From Fragum whitleyi (taxonomy: Eukaryota > Mollusca > Bivalvia > Cardiida > Cardiidae): a stretch of 64,000 nt of DNA. Numbering within the stretch: position 1 is the stretch's first letter; every line of letters starts with the position of its first letter. The position numbers were made by a program, and so were the translations under genes. The notes beneath the pieces were generated by a model. It was not told the origin of the DNA, made no database searches, and worked only from the letters and a program-made list of their open reading frames with translations. Of this stretch, positions 55,501-63,266 are shown piece after piece. Location of the stretch: contig OX411543.1 of NCBI GenBank assembly GCA_948146395.1, forward strand, positions 26,552,026 through 26,616,025. The letters run 5' to 3'.

Positions 55501-58174
55501 TTGTTCTTTCCAGTTTTTATGTCTTCACGCGTAAATGATACACTATAAAATTCACACCAACTAAAAGAAATCGTGGAATAATTGGTTCAATTTCAAATAA
55601 AATGCTGATCGTTTTGGACGGTTTAGAATCGTTTTAAACGATTTTTTGACGTTAGGAGTGACTGGAGTGAGTGTTTTGAATGCGTAAATGAGTGTATTGG
55701 ATTACCCCACTTTAAATTCACTCAAAACTCACACATCAGACTAATTTAATTTCATTCCAAAATCGTTCAAAAATCATTCCAAAATCATGCACCTTGTCAA
55801 TTCCACAATATTAATCACTGTAGCAGATGGAGGCCCCTAAAGGTTACCATTTTACTTTTACTAATTATCTTGTGCTTTCTACTTTAAAGAGTGCAGTGCA
55901 ATTGGTCTCACACAAGACGGTATCTGTGGGGGTATAGCAGGTCTACAGTGTCGACCCGGAACAGCCTGCATGTTTAAAGATCCACCAATCATTCGGGACG
56001 GTGCTGGCAAATGCTGTGTATTAAACCCACCATGTGAGTAAACAATTATGAACTAAGAATTAAGTGAAATTGACAAGTTGAACGGTTTTGAAATGAAATT
56101 GCATGGGTGGGTTGGGTGAATATTGAAAGTAATTAAAGGAAGGTAATACAATATCGCTTATTTGTTCAAGATGAACAAATAAGCGTTATCTATTACCGCC
56201 CTTTAATCAAATATACACACTAGTTCTTTGAATATATTTCTGCGTCTTCACCCACCAATGACACATATTCAGTAAAGTCACAAGTCTGTCAGTGAGGTCA
56301 TGGAATTTTTCCAGCGAATTGAATATGATGTTGAGCTTTCTTCGGTGATTTTGAGCATTTCTTAATGGTTTGAGTGAGTGTTTGCAATGAGTAAAGGGGA
56401 CACTGAATGAATGTCTTTGATAGAAAATAGTCTTAATTTTGCGTTGTTATTATTTTTTTTGTAATTCTTTAACTTTGCTAAGTTAAATAAAATTCACCAT
56501 GGACATTTTTACAGAAACTGGGGAAGATACTTTTGAACAGTTAAACTTAGATTCTGTTTCTCAGACTTGTTTTAACAATTTTTTTAATTTTTATTGCTGT
56601 TGGTTCAATGTTAACAGAGTTTAGATATTACACGGTTATGAAATAGATCAAAATAGCTGGGGTTTTCCCGATGATAATGATATGCAAACTTGTGTTTTTT
56701 GTGTCCCCTTTTTTCCCTATGAATATGACCAAGAAAGGTTTAAGCTCTTTGAATAATAAAAAAAAATAATCAAAAAACAAAACGACAACAACAAAACCAA
56801 CGTCAATAACAACAAACAAACAAACAAACAAACAAACAACTTTTTTTCATTTTCATTTTAAAGTTTGTAAATAAATTAGAGAATAAATCAATAAGAATTA
56901 GTAAATATATATTGATGAATTTTAATATGTCAACAAGTTTTTTTCTATTTTTTTTTCATAATTCTTTTTCACCAAAGGTAACAAATTATCATCGTTAAAG
57001 CATAATTTTGAAAGAAAAAAAAAAAAAACAAAAAAAACCACCCAAACATTTATGGCCATTCTTTTTGATTTTTAACAATTCGTCGAGCGTCATGTCTGTT
57101 TTGATATTTCATAAGTCTTTTATCTTGTAGTCAACGAGCATAATTATAAACTGCTTATTCGACTTTAATAGATCTTGTTTTATTTTGCCCGCCTTTTTCT
57201 ATCCGATCATCCAAATTATCTTTGATAGAGATAGAAATCGCGAGAAAAGCCGTTTTCTACCAGCCCTGCGATGAGGATGCCCAAAACGGTGCCAAGTTGT
57301 TTGCAAATTACATCCCGCTTTGCACGCGCACTTGCGTACAAGGCGTGGTATAATTTGCAAACAGTTTGTGCCGTTTTGTAAACCTGAAAACAGGGCAGAT
57401 ATCGCATTGAATTGACAGTTACTGCCTCGGGGGAATAGGCGCTCGACTTGCACCCTTAAGGCCCGTTGTTCTAGTCCGCTATCGCTGAGCTTTGCTTATA
57501 GGCAAAACACTAAAAAAGCAAGCCTGATAAAAGTCAAAATTGAGCATTCCAGAGCGACACTATAAGCGTAAGTTTTCGTCTCAATCTAAGTAAATACCGG
57601 TAGATTAGTATAAAATAAACCAAAATAAACAATATCATAATTTTGCAATAACAAATACGTCACGACAAATATTTGACTGTCATGTTAGCATAAAATAGAC
57701 GGAGAAAAGCTTCGTTAGATATCTTACTGTAGAACCTTATTATGTTGGAACCCATTAGTATCGTCTCATTTGGACATTCTAATGAAATCAAACATCATAG
57801 GATTTAGTAAAATTATGCTTCAATCTGTATACGCTTCCAAAATGACCGGTCTTTTTACATATATTATGAAATAGTATAAAAAAGGACCAGATCCGAAAGC
57901 GACCGCTTTTTTTTGGTATTGAAAGGTCTCCTTATAATAGTCGCATTAAACAAGTTTTGCTGTAGTAATACTTATTTTCTTTAATTTTTCAGCTCTGCCA
58001 GGAAAGAAGGTATGCCCGCCACCCTCTGGCTTAGCCGGAATATGTGTCGTTGGGCCGAATAGCTGTTTGAGCGATGAAAAATGTGGTAAAGACGAACTTT
58101 GTTGTGAGGAAGGGTGTGGGAAGGTCTGCAAGAAAGCTATATCACTTCCTTTACCGAAGCTACCTACACCATAG
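44924..58174 (+). CDS. Secreted seven-module cysteine-rich protein with C-terminal WAP domain (complete, 9 exons)
   Basis: Exons 44924-44954, 45975-46139, 48266-48412, 49737-49889, 50746-50901, 51994-52131, 53903-54052, 55890-56033 and 57993-58174 join to 1266 bp and 421 residues. All eight introns are phase 1 with GT-AG ends. Residues 1-20 form a signal peptide (hydrophobic 7-17, likely cut after A20). Exons 2-8 each encode one module C-x7-10-C-x5-9-C-x5-C-x8-17-C-C, with 'G[ST]xC' before the variable loop and 'G-x-CC' after it. Exon 9 has an eight-Cys WAP four-disulfide core (369-407). The module pattern resembles the lustrin/WR1-type cysteine repeat, and lustrin A also ends in a WAP-type domain. 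WAP proteins are often protease inhibitors or antimicrobial; a shell-matrix or defence role here is inference. Confidence 0.88.
45975..46139 (+). CDS. Exon 2, end of signal peptide and cysteine module 1
   Basis: Acceptor 'tataaacag' at 45966-45974, donor GTGAGT at 46140. The split codon gives Val11, then GVLVCITSA completes the signal peptide. Module 1 has Cys 29, 37, 43, 49, 60, 61 and the shortest variable loop (10 residues, Arg-rich). The nearer AG at 45997 was rejected because it gives the wrong phase and an early stop. Confidence 0.88.
46375..46410 (+). repeat. G-rich tract able to form a G-quadruplex (intron 2)
   Basis: Runs of 8, 5, 6, 5 and 6 G separated by single T or 'tga' within 36 bases, on the coding strand of the intron. 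Formation of a quadruplex is a prediction from the pattern. Confidence 0.75.
46515..46986. mobile_element. Tc1/mariner-like MITE, 472 bp, TA target duplication
   Basis: TA at 46513-46514 and 46987-46988. The ends 'cagttaagaacatcgtgaaa' and 'tttcacgatgttacttactg' are inverted. It holds a 39-base poly-A (46538-46576) and the 'aaagggaggtaatcc' palindrome. It lies in intron 2 of the WAP gene. Confidence 0.75.
47238..47719. mobile_element. Tc1/mariner-like MITE, inverted copy
   Basis: It reads from 'gttacatcgagaaattcac' to 'cgaatgttgttaac', with 'accattctaaatcgc' and 'attacctccctttatt' as in sister copies but on the other strand. Open frames inside (for example 47362-47715) come from the repeat. 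It lies in intron 2. Confidence 0.6.
48266..48412 (+). CDS. Exon 3, cysteine module 2
   Basis: 147 bp, acceptor 'catttcag', donor GTAAGT. Cys 71, 79, 87, 93, 106, 107. Gly-rich between Cys 2 and 3. Confidence 0.88.
48430..48700. mobile_element. Foldback MITE ('ttaagcgacca' family), intron 3
   Basis: The left part is 'ggacgagcgaccaag', the middle 'acgattcttatgagttt', the right 'cgtgtactaagcgacca'. It begins within about 20 bp of the exon 3 donor. Confidence 0.5.
48711..48876. mobile_element. Foldback MITE ('gccctgcgttcagg' family)
   Basis: 'gctttgcatgtatatgcaca' lies at the centre of a long palindrome whose arms contain 'aagcgctttcgaaatgatac' and 'gtatcacctcaaagcgctt'. It lies directly next to the previous MITE. 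Confidence 0.6.
49221..49354. mobile_element. Foldback MITE ('gccctg' family)
   Basis: 'ataccccgctttgcacacaa' and 'gtaaagcagcgtaatc' form the centre; the outer words are 'agccctgtggccagg' and 'atcctaaaagaagggc'. It lies in intron 3. Confidence 0.55.
49453..49717. mobile_element. Foldback MITE abutting exon 4 ('tgtgacccgtcacgcg' family)
   Basis: 'tgtgacccgtcacgcgaaaa' is mirrored by 'tttttgcgtgatgggtaata' at the right. The inner hairpin is 'gaccctagtcagactgcgcg' / 'gcgcagactgactag'. It ends about 20 bp before the exon 4 start at 49737, so the branch-point region probably lies in the element. Confidence 0.7.
49737..49889 (+). CDS. Exon 4, cysteine module 3
   Basis: 153 bp, acceptor 'tttttgtatag', donor GTAAGT. 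Cys 118, 126, 133, 139, 156, 157. It shares KLCPWG, CTRTNRKC, KGSSCRFP and GKPSP with exon 5, clearly a duplicate pair. A foldback MITE ends about 20 bp before this exon. Confidence 0.9.
50013..50225 (+). mobile_element. tRNA-derived SINE, 5'-truncated (intron 4)
   Basis: From 'gatatccgacggcggcac' to 'aaagcggcgttaaactccaa', with the shared body words 'tgagatagcagcttgaggct' and 'gctccagccgccgag'. Confidence 0.65.
50240..50445. mobile_element. Foldback MITE ('gaccctagtcag' family), partial
   Basis: Hairpin 'cgaccctagtcagtctgcgc' / 'gcagtctgactaggatcg' at 50351-50396, and the right end 'ctcttttcgcgtggcgggtc'. The left terminus is lost next to the SINE. Confidence 0.55.
50746..50901 (+). CDS. 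Exon 5, cysteine module 4
   Basis: 156 bp, acceptor 'tctatacag', donor GTAGGT. It is near-duplicate of exon 4 in DNA and protein (KLCPWGNTGKCTRTNRKC, then NKGSSCRFPLLPIGGKPSP). Confidence 0.9.
51442..51568. mobile_element. Foldback MITE ('gccctgcgttcagg' family), intron 5
   Basis: 'ataccccgctttgcacatgc' reads straight into its own complement 'gcaaagcggggtat'. The outer arms are 'aacggtgcaactgtttgca' and 'caaacagtttgtacc'. Confidence 0.7.
51994..52131 (+). CDS. Exon 6, cysteine module 5
   Basis: 138 bp, acceptor 'ctcgttacag', donor GTTAGT. It encodes VCRWGSVGRCGGKGKYPNC, PRGSSCKIATNGKGYCC and a KDSP tail. It does not coincide with the longer spurious frame on the same strand. Confidence 0.87.
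   Translation, partial: FVAGAAWVAVGAKENTQIVPEVVPVKLLQMVKDIVVRTRRSLNHQ
52237..52742. mobile_element. Foldback MITE ('gtggacccgtaatag' family) split by a second MITE
   Basis: The left part 52237-52380 ('ttaaggcagtggatccgtaa') and right part 52731-52742 ('tattacgggtgcactacctt') together match the intact copy 41735-41899. The insert is 52381-52730. Confidence 0.8.
52381..52730. mobile_element. 'ttaagcgacca' foldback MITE inserted at TA inside another MITE
   Basis: 350 bp, ends 'cagtaaacttgttttaaacg' and 'gctcgagcaagattaactg', TA on both sides (52379-52380, 52731-52732). Removing it and one TA restores the host MITE's 'gaa(c/t)tattacggg'. This defines the exact ends of the family. Confidence 0.85.
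52811..53084 (+). mobile_element. Full-length tRNA-derived SINE with 16-bp target duplication
   Basis: The identical 16-mer 'atcttatcacggacta' lies at 52795-52810 and 53085-53100. The element is 274 bp: tRNA-like head (A-box 'cacagcgcagttggttgcgc', B-box region degraded 'gggctccatccc'), a conserved body and the 3' end 'gcggcgttaaactccattca'. This is the reference copy for the SINE family in the window. It lies in intron 6. Confidence 0.9.
53323..53658. mobile_element. Foldback MITE ('ttaagcgacca' family), intron 6
   Basis: 'ttgctcgagcgaccatgtat' at the left and 'cttaatggtcgcttaacac' at the right; the centre is 'gaatcgtctcattgagtcga'. Confidence 0.6.
53903..54052 (+). CDS. Exon 7, cysteine module 6
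   Basis: 150 bp, acceptor 'ttcttcttcag', donor GTAATG. It encodes VCKHGMTGFCGKG, KCRKGSTCRVPKS, a Pro-rich loop and GRCCRDKP. An identical copy is at 61133-61282. A MITE begins right after the donor. Confidence 0.88.
54060..54396. mobile_element. Foldback MITE immediately after the exon 7 donor
   Basis: 'aaaacttattttaaacgacc' begins 7-8 bases after the donor GT at 54053. The right end is 'ggtcactcgagcaagatta'; the centre is 'gtctcattgagacgattct'. Its copy in the second duplicate lies at about 61290-61626. Confidence 0.65.
54711..54721 (+). repeat. Poly-G run (11 G; 14 G in the duplicate)
   Basis: The only length difference seen between the two copies of the tandem duplication: 11 G here and 14 G at 61941-61954. 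Confidence 0.9.
55375..55820. mobile_element. Tc1/mariner-like MITE before exon 8
   Basis: The right end 'cacaatattaatcactg' is followed by TA at 55821. The body words 'gagttttgagtgaaattta' and 'aatttcattccaaaatcgtt' match the family. The left end is unclear. The element ends about 70 bp before exon 8. The duplicate is at about 62608-63053. Confidence 0.55.
55890..56033 (+). CDS. Exon 8, cysteine module 7
   Basis: 144 bp, acceptor 'tactttaaag', donor GTGAGT. It encodes ECSAIGLTQDGICGG, LQCRPGTAC and GAGKCCVLNPP. Cys 315-356. The polypyrimidine tract is weaker than at the other exons. An identical copy is at 63123-63266. Confidence 0.86.
56045..56450. mobile_element. Tc1/mariner-like MITE right after the exon 8 donor
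   Basis: 'aattaagtgaaattgacaag' starts within about 15 bp of the donor at 56034. The centre is a clean palindrome 'caatatcgcttatttgttca' / 'tgaacaaataagcgttatc'. The duplicate is at about 63278-63683. Confidence 0.55.
57261..57398. mobile_element. Foldback MITE ('gccctgcg' family), intron 8
   Basis: 'aacggtgccaagttgtttgc' is mirrored by 'gcaaacagtttgtgccgttt'; the ends are 'cagccctgcgatgagg' and 'cctgaaaacagggcag'. Confidence 0.7.
57697..57962. mobile_element. Foldback MITE ('ttaagcgacca' family), ends 30 bp before exon 9
   Basis: 'cttactgtagaaccttatt' at the left, 'gtcgcattaaacaagttttg' and 'ctgta' at the right. The remaining 30 bp to exon 9 carry the polypyrimidine tract. Confidence 0.5.
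57993..58174 (+). CDS. Exon 9, WAP domain and stop
   Basis: 182 bp, acceptor 'taatttttcag', TAG at 58172-58174. It encodes KKVCPPPSG, GICVVGPNSC, LSDEKCGKDELCC and EEGCGKVCKKA: the eight cysteines (369, 379, 386, 392, 398, 399, 403, 407) in WAP spacing. A short Pro/Leu tail follows. Confidence 0.92.
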
Positions 58175-58441
58175 AGACCTTTTCATTGTTGTAAGAAATC
58201 CAAATTATAAAAACATAATATACAACTTTAAACGCTTTGTGAACTATCTATATTTTTCCATGGTTTTAACGTTTTTATTTTCCATATTATATTGGTTTTT
58301 ACCTATTTATTTTACATCGATTTGAAAACACGTTCTTAGAACTTAGATTAATACCTTTCGATTTTGCTTCCTGGAAATTTCACCAGTAATTGTGCCGAAA
58401 ATGTAGGCCAGTGAAAGAACCAAGATTGGAAGCCTCTCCAT

Positions 58442-58505
58442 TGAATCGAACTCAGGACCTATAGGTCAAGAGGCCGACGCTCTACCTGTAGACCGCTGAC
58501 ACCAT
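58442..58505 (-). repeat. tRNA-like SINE head, minus strand
   Basis: On the minus strand 'gtctacaggtagagcgtcgg' (A-box-like) and 'ctgagttcgattc' (B-box-like). The acceptor-stem pairing is not convincing, so this is more likely a SINE remnant than a tRNA gene. Confidence 0.45.
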
Positions 58506-58508
58506 ATA

Positions 58509-58753
58509 TGTGACCCACCAGGGACCATCTGTGTTAGACGTGGGGTTTCGATCCTGGTCAGACTGCGCAGACTAACTTGGGTCGAAACTATTTGCTTTTC
58601 TGATTTTCTGAACGTTGAATAAACATTCTACCTTCCAGTATGAGAATATTTGAAATTTGACCTCCGATGGATCTCTGCTAGAGATAATCTATTTTTCAGA
58701 AAAACTATTTTATCGAGTTCCCAGATGGTCTTTTTTCGCCTGACGGGTCACAT
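58509..58753. mobile_element. Foldback MITE ('tgtgaccc' family) downstream of the WAP gene
   Basis: 'tgtgacccaccagggaccat' is mirrored by the right end 'ttcgcctgacgggtcaca'. It contains an AATAAA (58618-58623), the first canonical poly(A) hexamer after the stop at 58174, so the gene's polyadenylation signal may be supplied by this element. Confidence 0.65.
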
Positions 58754-59315
58754 ATTGATTAATTTAGAATTATTTTTACCGAGAAAATCGTTGATTTAAG
58801 GAAAGCGATACAAGACTTTGAAAATCAACGTTAGGAAATCCCTTCATGTGGAAACCATCTTTATGCACAGAGTTGTCGTTCTTCCTACCCTAAAATCCAG
58901 AGACAATATACTGTGGATAACAATTGGTCTGGTTCCATGCGCACTGCTAATCTACATTTCATGCATACCAGTTATCGTGAACCCTCGGCGATGCTTCGCA
59001 TAAGACCTCGGGAATAAAGGGGGCGCAGCCATGAATGCGCGTAATAATGCACTAGGGTTTATATGACGCCAAAAACATTACTGAAGATGACGTTGCGAAA
59101 ACTAAATCAACGTAAGGTTAAAATTTGACATATATTATTATAATTTGAAAACAAAGCGCAATAATTGCAATCAAATAAAATGTAGAATTCTGATTGGTTT
59201 AAATCCCATCACGTGTGGAAATCCATTGCACTTTATTTCTGTACGCGCAGAAAGTAGTCTTGAAGCTTTAATGTTCAGCAGAGTATTTTAAAAGTTTCTT
59301 CGATCTAGAGGATTG

Positions 59316-59484
59316 CTATTATAAGGGACGAGTGTCTTTTTCACTGCGTTTATTGGGGTATAAAGTGCAATTGCCTTAGCACATGGCTTAAACATAACGC
59401 CCTTTGGGCGTTATTTGCCATGTGCTAAGACAATTGCACTTTATACCCCAATAAACGCAGTAAAAAAGACACTCATCCCTATAG
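59316..59484. repeat. Long near-perfect palindrome
   Basis: Arms of about 65-70 bp: the left runs through 'aagtgcaattgccttagcac', the right through 'gtgctaagacaattgcactt', with only a few mismatches. The loop holds its own hairpin 'aacgccctttgggcgtt' (59395-59411). The arms include 'actgcgtttattggggtata'. Probably a recent foldback element. Confidence 0.85.
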
Positions 59485-60633
59485 TGTTTTACTGCGTTTT
59501 ATTTTCAAATTATAACATGTCCCAAAGATCACCACAGGCGAACAGAAAGCATTAAGTGAATTTGTTATTGCTTAAGCGTTATTGACCAAAGTACTATCTG
59601 TAGCCGAATTACCTAAAAATGGCCCAGCATAACCAAACTTGCGTCCGAGGTACTTTCTAGTTTAATGAAAAGTCCGAGCAATGTTCCGAATTGTATACCA
59701 GTGGCGGATCAATAGAGTTTCCTTTCAATCACACCTCTGTAGTCTAATCATATAATTTCCAATTCAATTGAAATTTGGTATTAATAAAACAACGAATCCC
59801 CACATTGTGTGTTTGAATCCCGCTAAGGAATCAACCACAGCTTACGTAAGTCTAAAATGTAATCAAGGTAGAGGCTGTTCAATAATCTGCATGTCATTGG
59901 AATTTCCAAGGTAACATTCCGCAATTCTCGGAATCGATTAGCGAAACAAATGATGTAATTATATCGCCCTATTGTAATACTCGCCGATCCCTAAGTGTCA
60001 TGACGTCATCCTTGGACTTTTGAAATCCTAAAACAAAAAGATTTTCCGTCTAACTGAAAACGAGCGCTAAATATAGATTTATATATTGGGGCTGGACGGA
60101 GCTTTGAAAGCCCATCGATATAGAACGAACAATTTCTCCCTTTAGCACAATGATTTAGCATGGATCGCTGACTAACTCCCTTGACACACCCCTTATATAT
60201 TAAACGTTCTTTTTTAAGAGTTTTGAAAAAAATATGTACTGAACACAAAAAATAAGGAATTTTTTGAGGATATTAGATCAATTTTAACGTTCTTCTTGTA
60301 CCCTTTTCTCCTTGTTTATCATTGCCGAATGACAGTTTAATTTGCGTAACAATATGTGCCGTTAGTTCGTTTCTGTCGTCGGCACGTTAGTAAAAGATGA
60401 ACATTACACGTCTTAAGAATTCTGTTTGCATGATTCCAACTATAGTCATTTTTCTGTATAAAGGTGCAACTGTTGATTGATAAAAACCGGCGTAATTCGG
60501 CGAAAAACGTAAGAAATTCGGACTTTAGCCGAAGTTTGGTAATAACGTTATATGAGTAAAATGGGTAATGCTTCATACAGAAATGAAATAATACGGACGC
60601 ATTAGTCATTTGGTGTTCTATTAATCACAGAAC
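59485..60633. other. No gene recognised
   Basis: Mostly unique-looking AT-rich DNA. The minus-strand frames at 60006-60248 and 60337-60609 have no recognisable domain. Confidence 0.4.
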
Positions 60634-60914
60634 CAAGGTTTCAAGGTTTCAAGGTTTCAAGGTTTTTATTCAAAGACCAGGACCCCTAACCGAGGTATAG
60701 GTCAATATGCTACATAGTAACAAACAAAATTAACAAAACATCTGAAGAGTTTAATGAAAGCTCCAAATGACGCTGACTAGATTTAGCTAACGACAATCAA
60801 GGGATATGATGAAGAATGATGAAAAGTGCAGATAAGGCCCCCAGTTAAAAACAAGTTTAATAGGTTATCTTAAGGTGTGAATTCCTAATAATCCATACTT
60901 TAAGTAAAATGCAG
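60634..60914 (-). mobile_element. LINE 3' end fragment, minus strand
   Basis: Four copies of 'caaggttt' (60635-60666) followed by 'ttattcaaagaccaggaccc' read, on the minus strand, as a non-LTR retrotransposon 3' end with a (ccttgaaa)n tail. No coding part is left. It lies directly before the duplication junction. Confidence 0.5.
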
Positions 60915-61132
60915 ATTACAATATTACTTCAAATGTATGAACTTTAAATGTAATATTGACAAGTTGTTAGAGATAACAACTTATTGGTATTATCTTTTAT
61001 GCTCATACGTTCTTGCAAATTCTAAATTTAAGAAAAAATCTCAGTTGAGGATTTGAAAAGTTAGGTGCCCATAGGTATTTGTTTTTCACTAACACATTTC
61101 ACGTATCTTTGGTATCTCATTTTCTTCTTCAG

Positions 61133-61282
61133 ATAACGTTTGCAAACACGGAATGACAGGATTTTGTGGTAAAGGCCTGCCCAAATGTAGGAAAGGTTCG
61201 ACTTGCCGTGTCCCCAAATCCCCTTTTCCTGGAAGACCAGCGCCCCCTGGAAGATGTTGTAGAGATAAACCGGAAATAAGAG
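61133..61282 (+). CDS. Duplicate of exon 7 (cysteine module 6)
   Basis: Identical to 53903-54052 including acceptor and donor. No start exon precedes it between 58174 and here, so alone it is an orphan cassette. Its phase 1-1 borders would let it be spliced to exon 8 of the main gene if exon 9 were skipped. Confidence 0.65.
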
Positions 61283-63122
61283 GTAATGTAAAACTTATTT
61301 TAAACGACCACTAACGGGACCACCAAAAACGGTCGTTAATAAAATGGCCGCCTTGTATGCGTTTGTTTACAAATAAGATACAGACTTTTTGATTGAATAT
61401 GCATTTTATTGTGAAATTCTAAATAACGTTTTGTTGTTAAAACTCAATAGAATTGTCTCATTGAGACGATTCTGGTGAATTTTAACAACAAAGGAATCAC
61501 GTTTAATAATTTTTGGACCTACTATTCCAACCTTTTCAGATATATTGATTTAAAGAAGGGGATTTTGAAACGGTCGCTTAATGAAAATTGAGGCTTGATA
61601 GACGTGGTCACTCGAGCAAGATTACATGGAATAATATCAAGCGCTACGTTTGAAACGGCACAAACTGTTTGCAAAATATACATCGCCTTGCACGCAAGTC
61701 TTGACATCCTGAAAGCAGGGCATTTTTTACGCACGTACATTTTCATGCTCTTCTTTTTGAAAGTAAACACCATCGAGTAATTATCAGATTGAATGATTTT
61801 GGAATGATATCAGGCTGATATTGATAAGCACTTCTAACTACAGTCTAATCTGTTTTAAGCAAGCGGTCAAGGGATATGCCAAAATCGCTTGCTTAAGACA
61901 GGTGCTTGCTTAATACAGGTCGACCTGATATCAGGGGCGAGGGGGGGGGGGGGGTTAAATGGTACATCATCATAGTTTTGATCAAGGAAAAGGCACAGAG
62001 AAAGAAAAATAACTTTTATTATGTTCATAGAAGATTTACATCTTATTTCTCAAATAAACGGTGACATTTATCTTAAGATTGTGAAAAAATGTTTTTTTTT
62101 TTTTCTAAATCTCCAATGACCAATAAAACAATAGCCAAAATAATATTTATGAATCTATTCAATCATCGGAAGGCAATTCCACAAATTTATCACCAATTAT
62201 ATTTAAAAGCAAATGCCCTCTCTGAAACAAAATCTATAATTTCTTACCCATTACAGACCTAAAAACTGCATTTTTCCACCAAATCTTTTTGGCTGAATTA
62301 AATACGAAAGCCAACCTTTGAATAGAGTATTATTAGTACTTTCGATCTCTACTCGACTAAAAAATAAATCAATAAAAATCTGGATTTTTTATATTTTTTT
62401 TATTTTTTTTATTTTTTTATTTTTTATATTTATCATTGAATATTGATTAGTTTAAACAAATCTTATTGCCAGTATATTACAAAGATAATTTATCATTGAA
62501 ATAAATATACAAATGTTTAATGGCAAAGGGGTCTGGCAACAAGTTCGAACAGCTTAGATACGACTTTTCCCTTTGAAATTTTGCTTGTTATCTTCTTCAG
62601 TTTGAAGTGATTTGATATTTTGGAGTGTTTGGGGGGAGTTTTGAGTGAAATTTAGTGAGTTAATACATAATTACTAATGTCGTCCAAGCTTGACGACATG
62701 GTCGATAATTTATAACCTCCCTTGTAAAAATCTTTGTTCTTTCCAGTTTTTATGTCTTCACGCGTAAATGATACACTATAAAATTCACACCAACTAAAAG
62801 AAATCGTGGAATAATTGGTTCAATTTCAAATAAAATGCTGATCGTTTTGGACGGTTTAGAATCGTTTTAAACGATTTTTTGACGTTAGGAGTGACTGGAG
62901 TGAGTGTTTTGAATGCGTAAATGAGTGTATTGGATTACCCCACTTTAAATTCACTCAAAACTCACACATCAGACTAATTTAATTTCATTCCAAAATCGTT
63001 CAAAAATCATTCCAAAATCATGCACCTTGTCAATTCCACAATATTAATCACTGTAGCAGATGGAGGCCCCTAAAGGTTACCATTTTACTTTTACTAATTA
63101 TCTTGTGCTTTCTACTTTAAAG

Positions 63123-63266
63123 AGTGCAGTGCAATTGGTCTCACACAAGACGGTATCTGTGGGGGTATAGCAGGTCTACAGTGTCGACCCGGAACAGCCT
63201 GCATGTTTAAAGATCCACCAATCATTCGGGACGGTGCTGGCAAATGCTGTGTATTAAACCCACCAT
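63123..63266 (+). CDS. Duplicate of exon 8 (cysteine module 7)
   Basis: Identical to 55890-56033 with splice sites. The matching WAP exon would be expected near 65226, outside the window. Confidence 0.65.

Noticed and set aside
56628..56831. Hydrophobic minus-strand frame (V/F-rich)
   Set aside because: Produced by a (caaa)n / A-rich tract. Low complexity.
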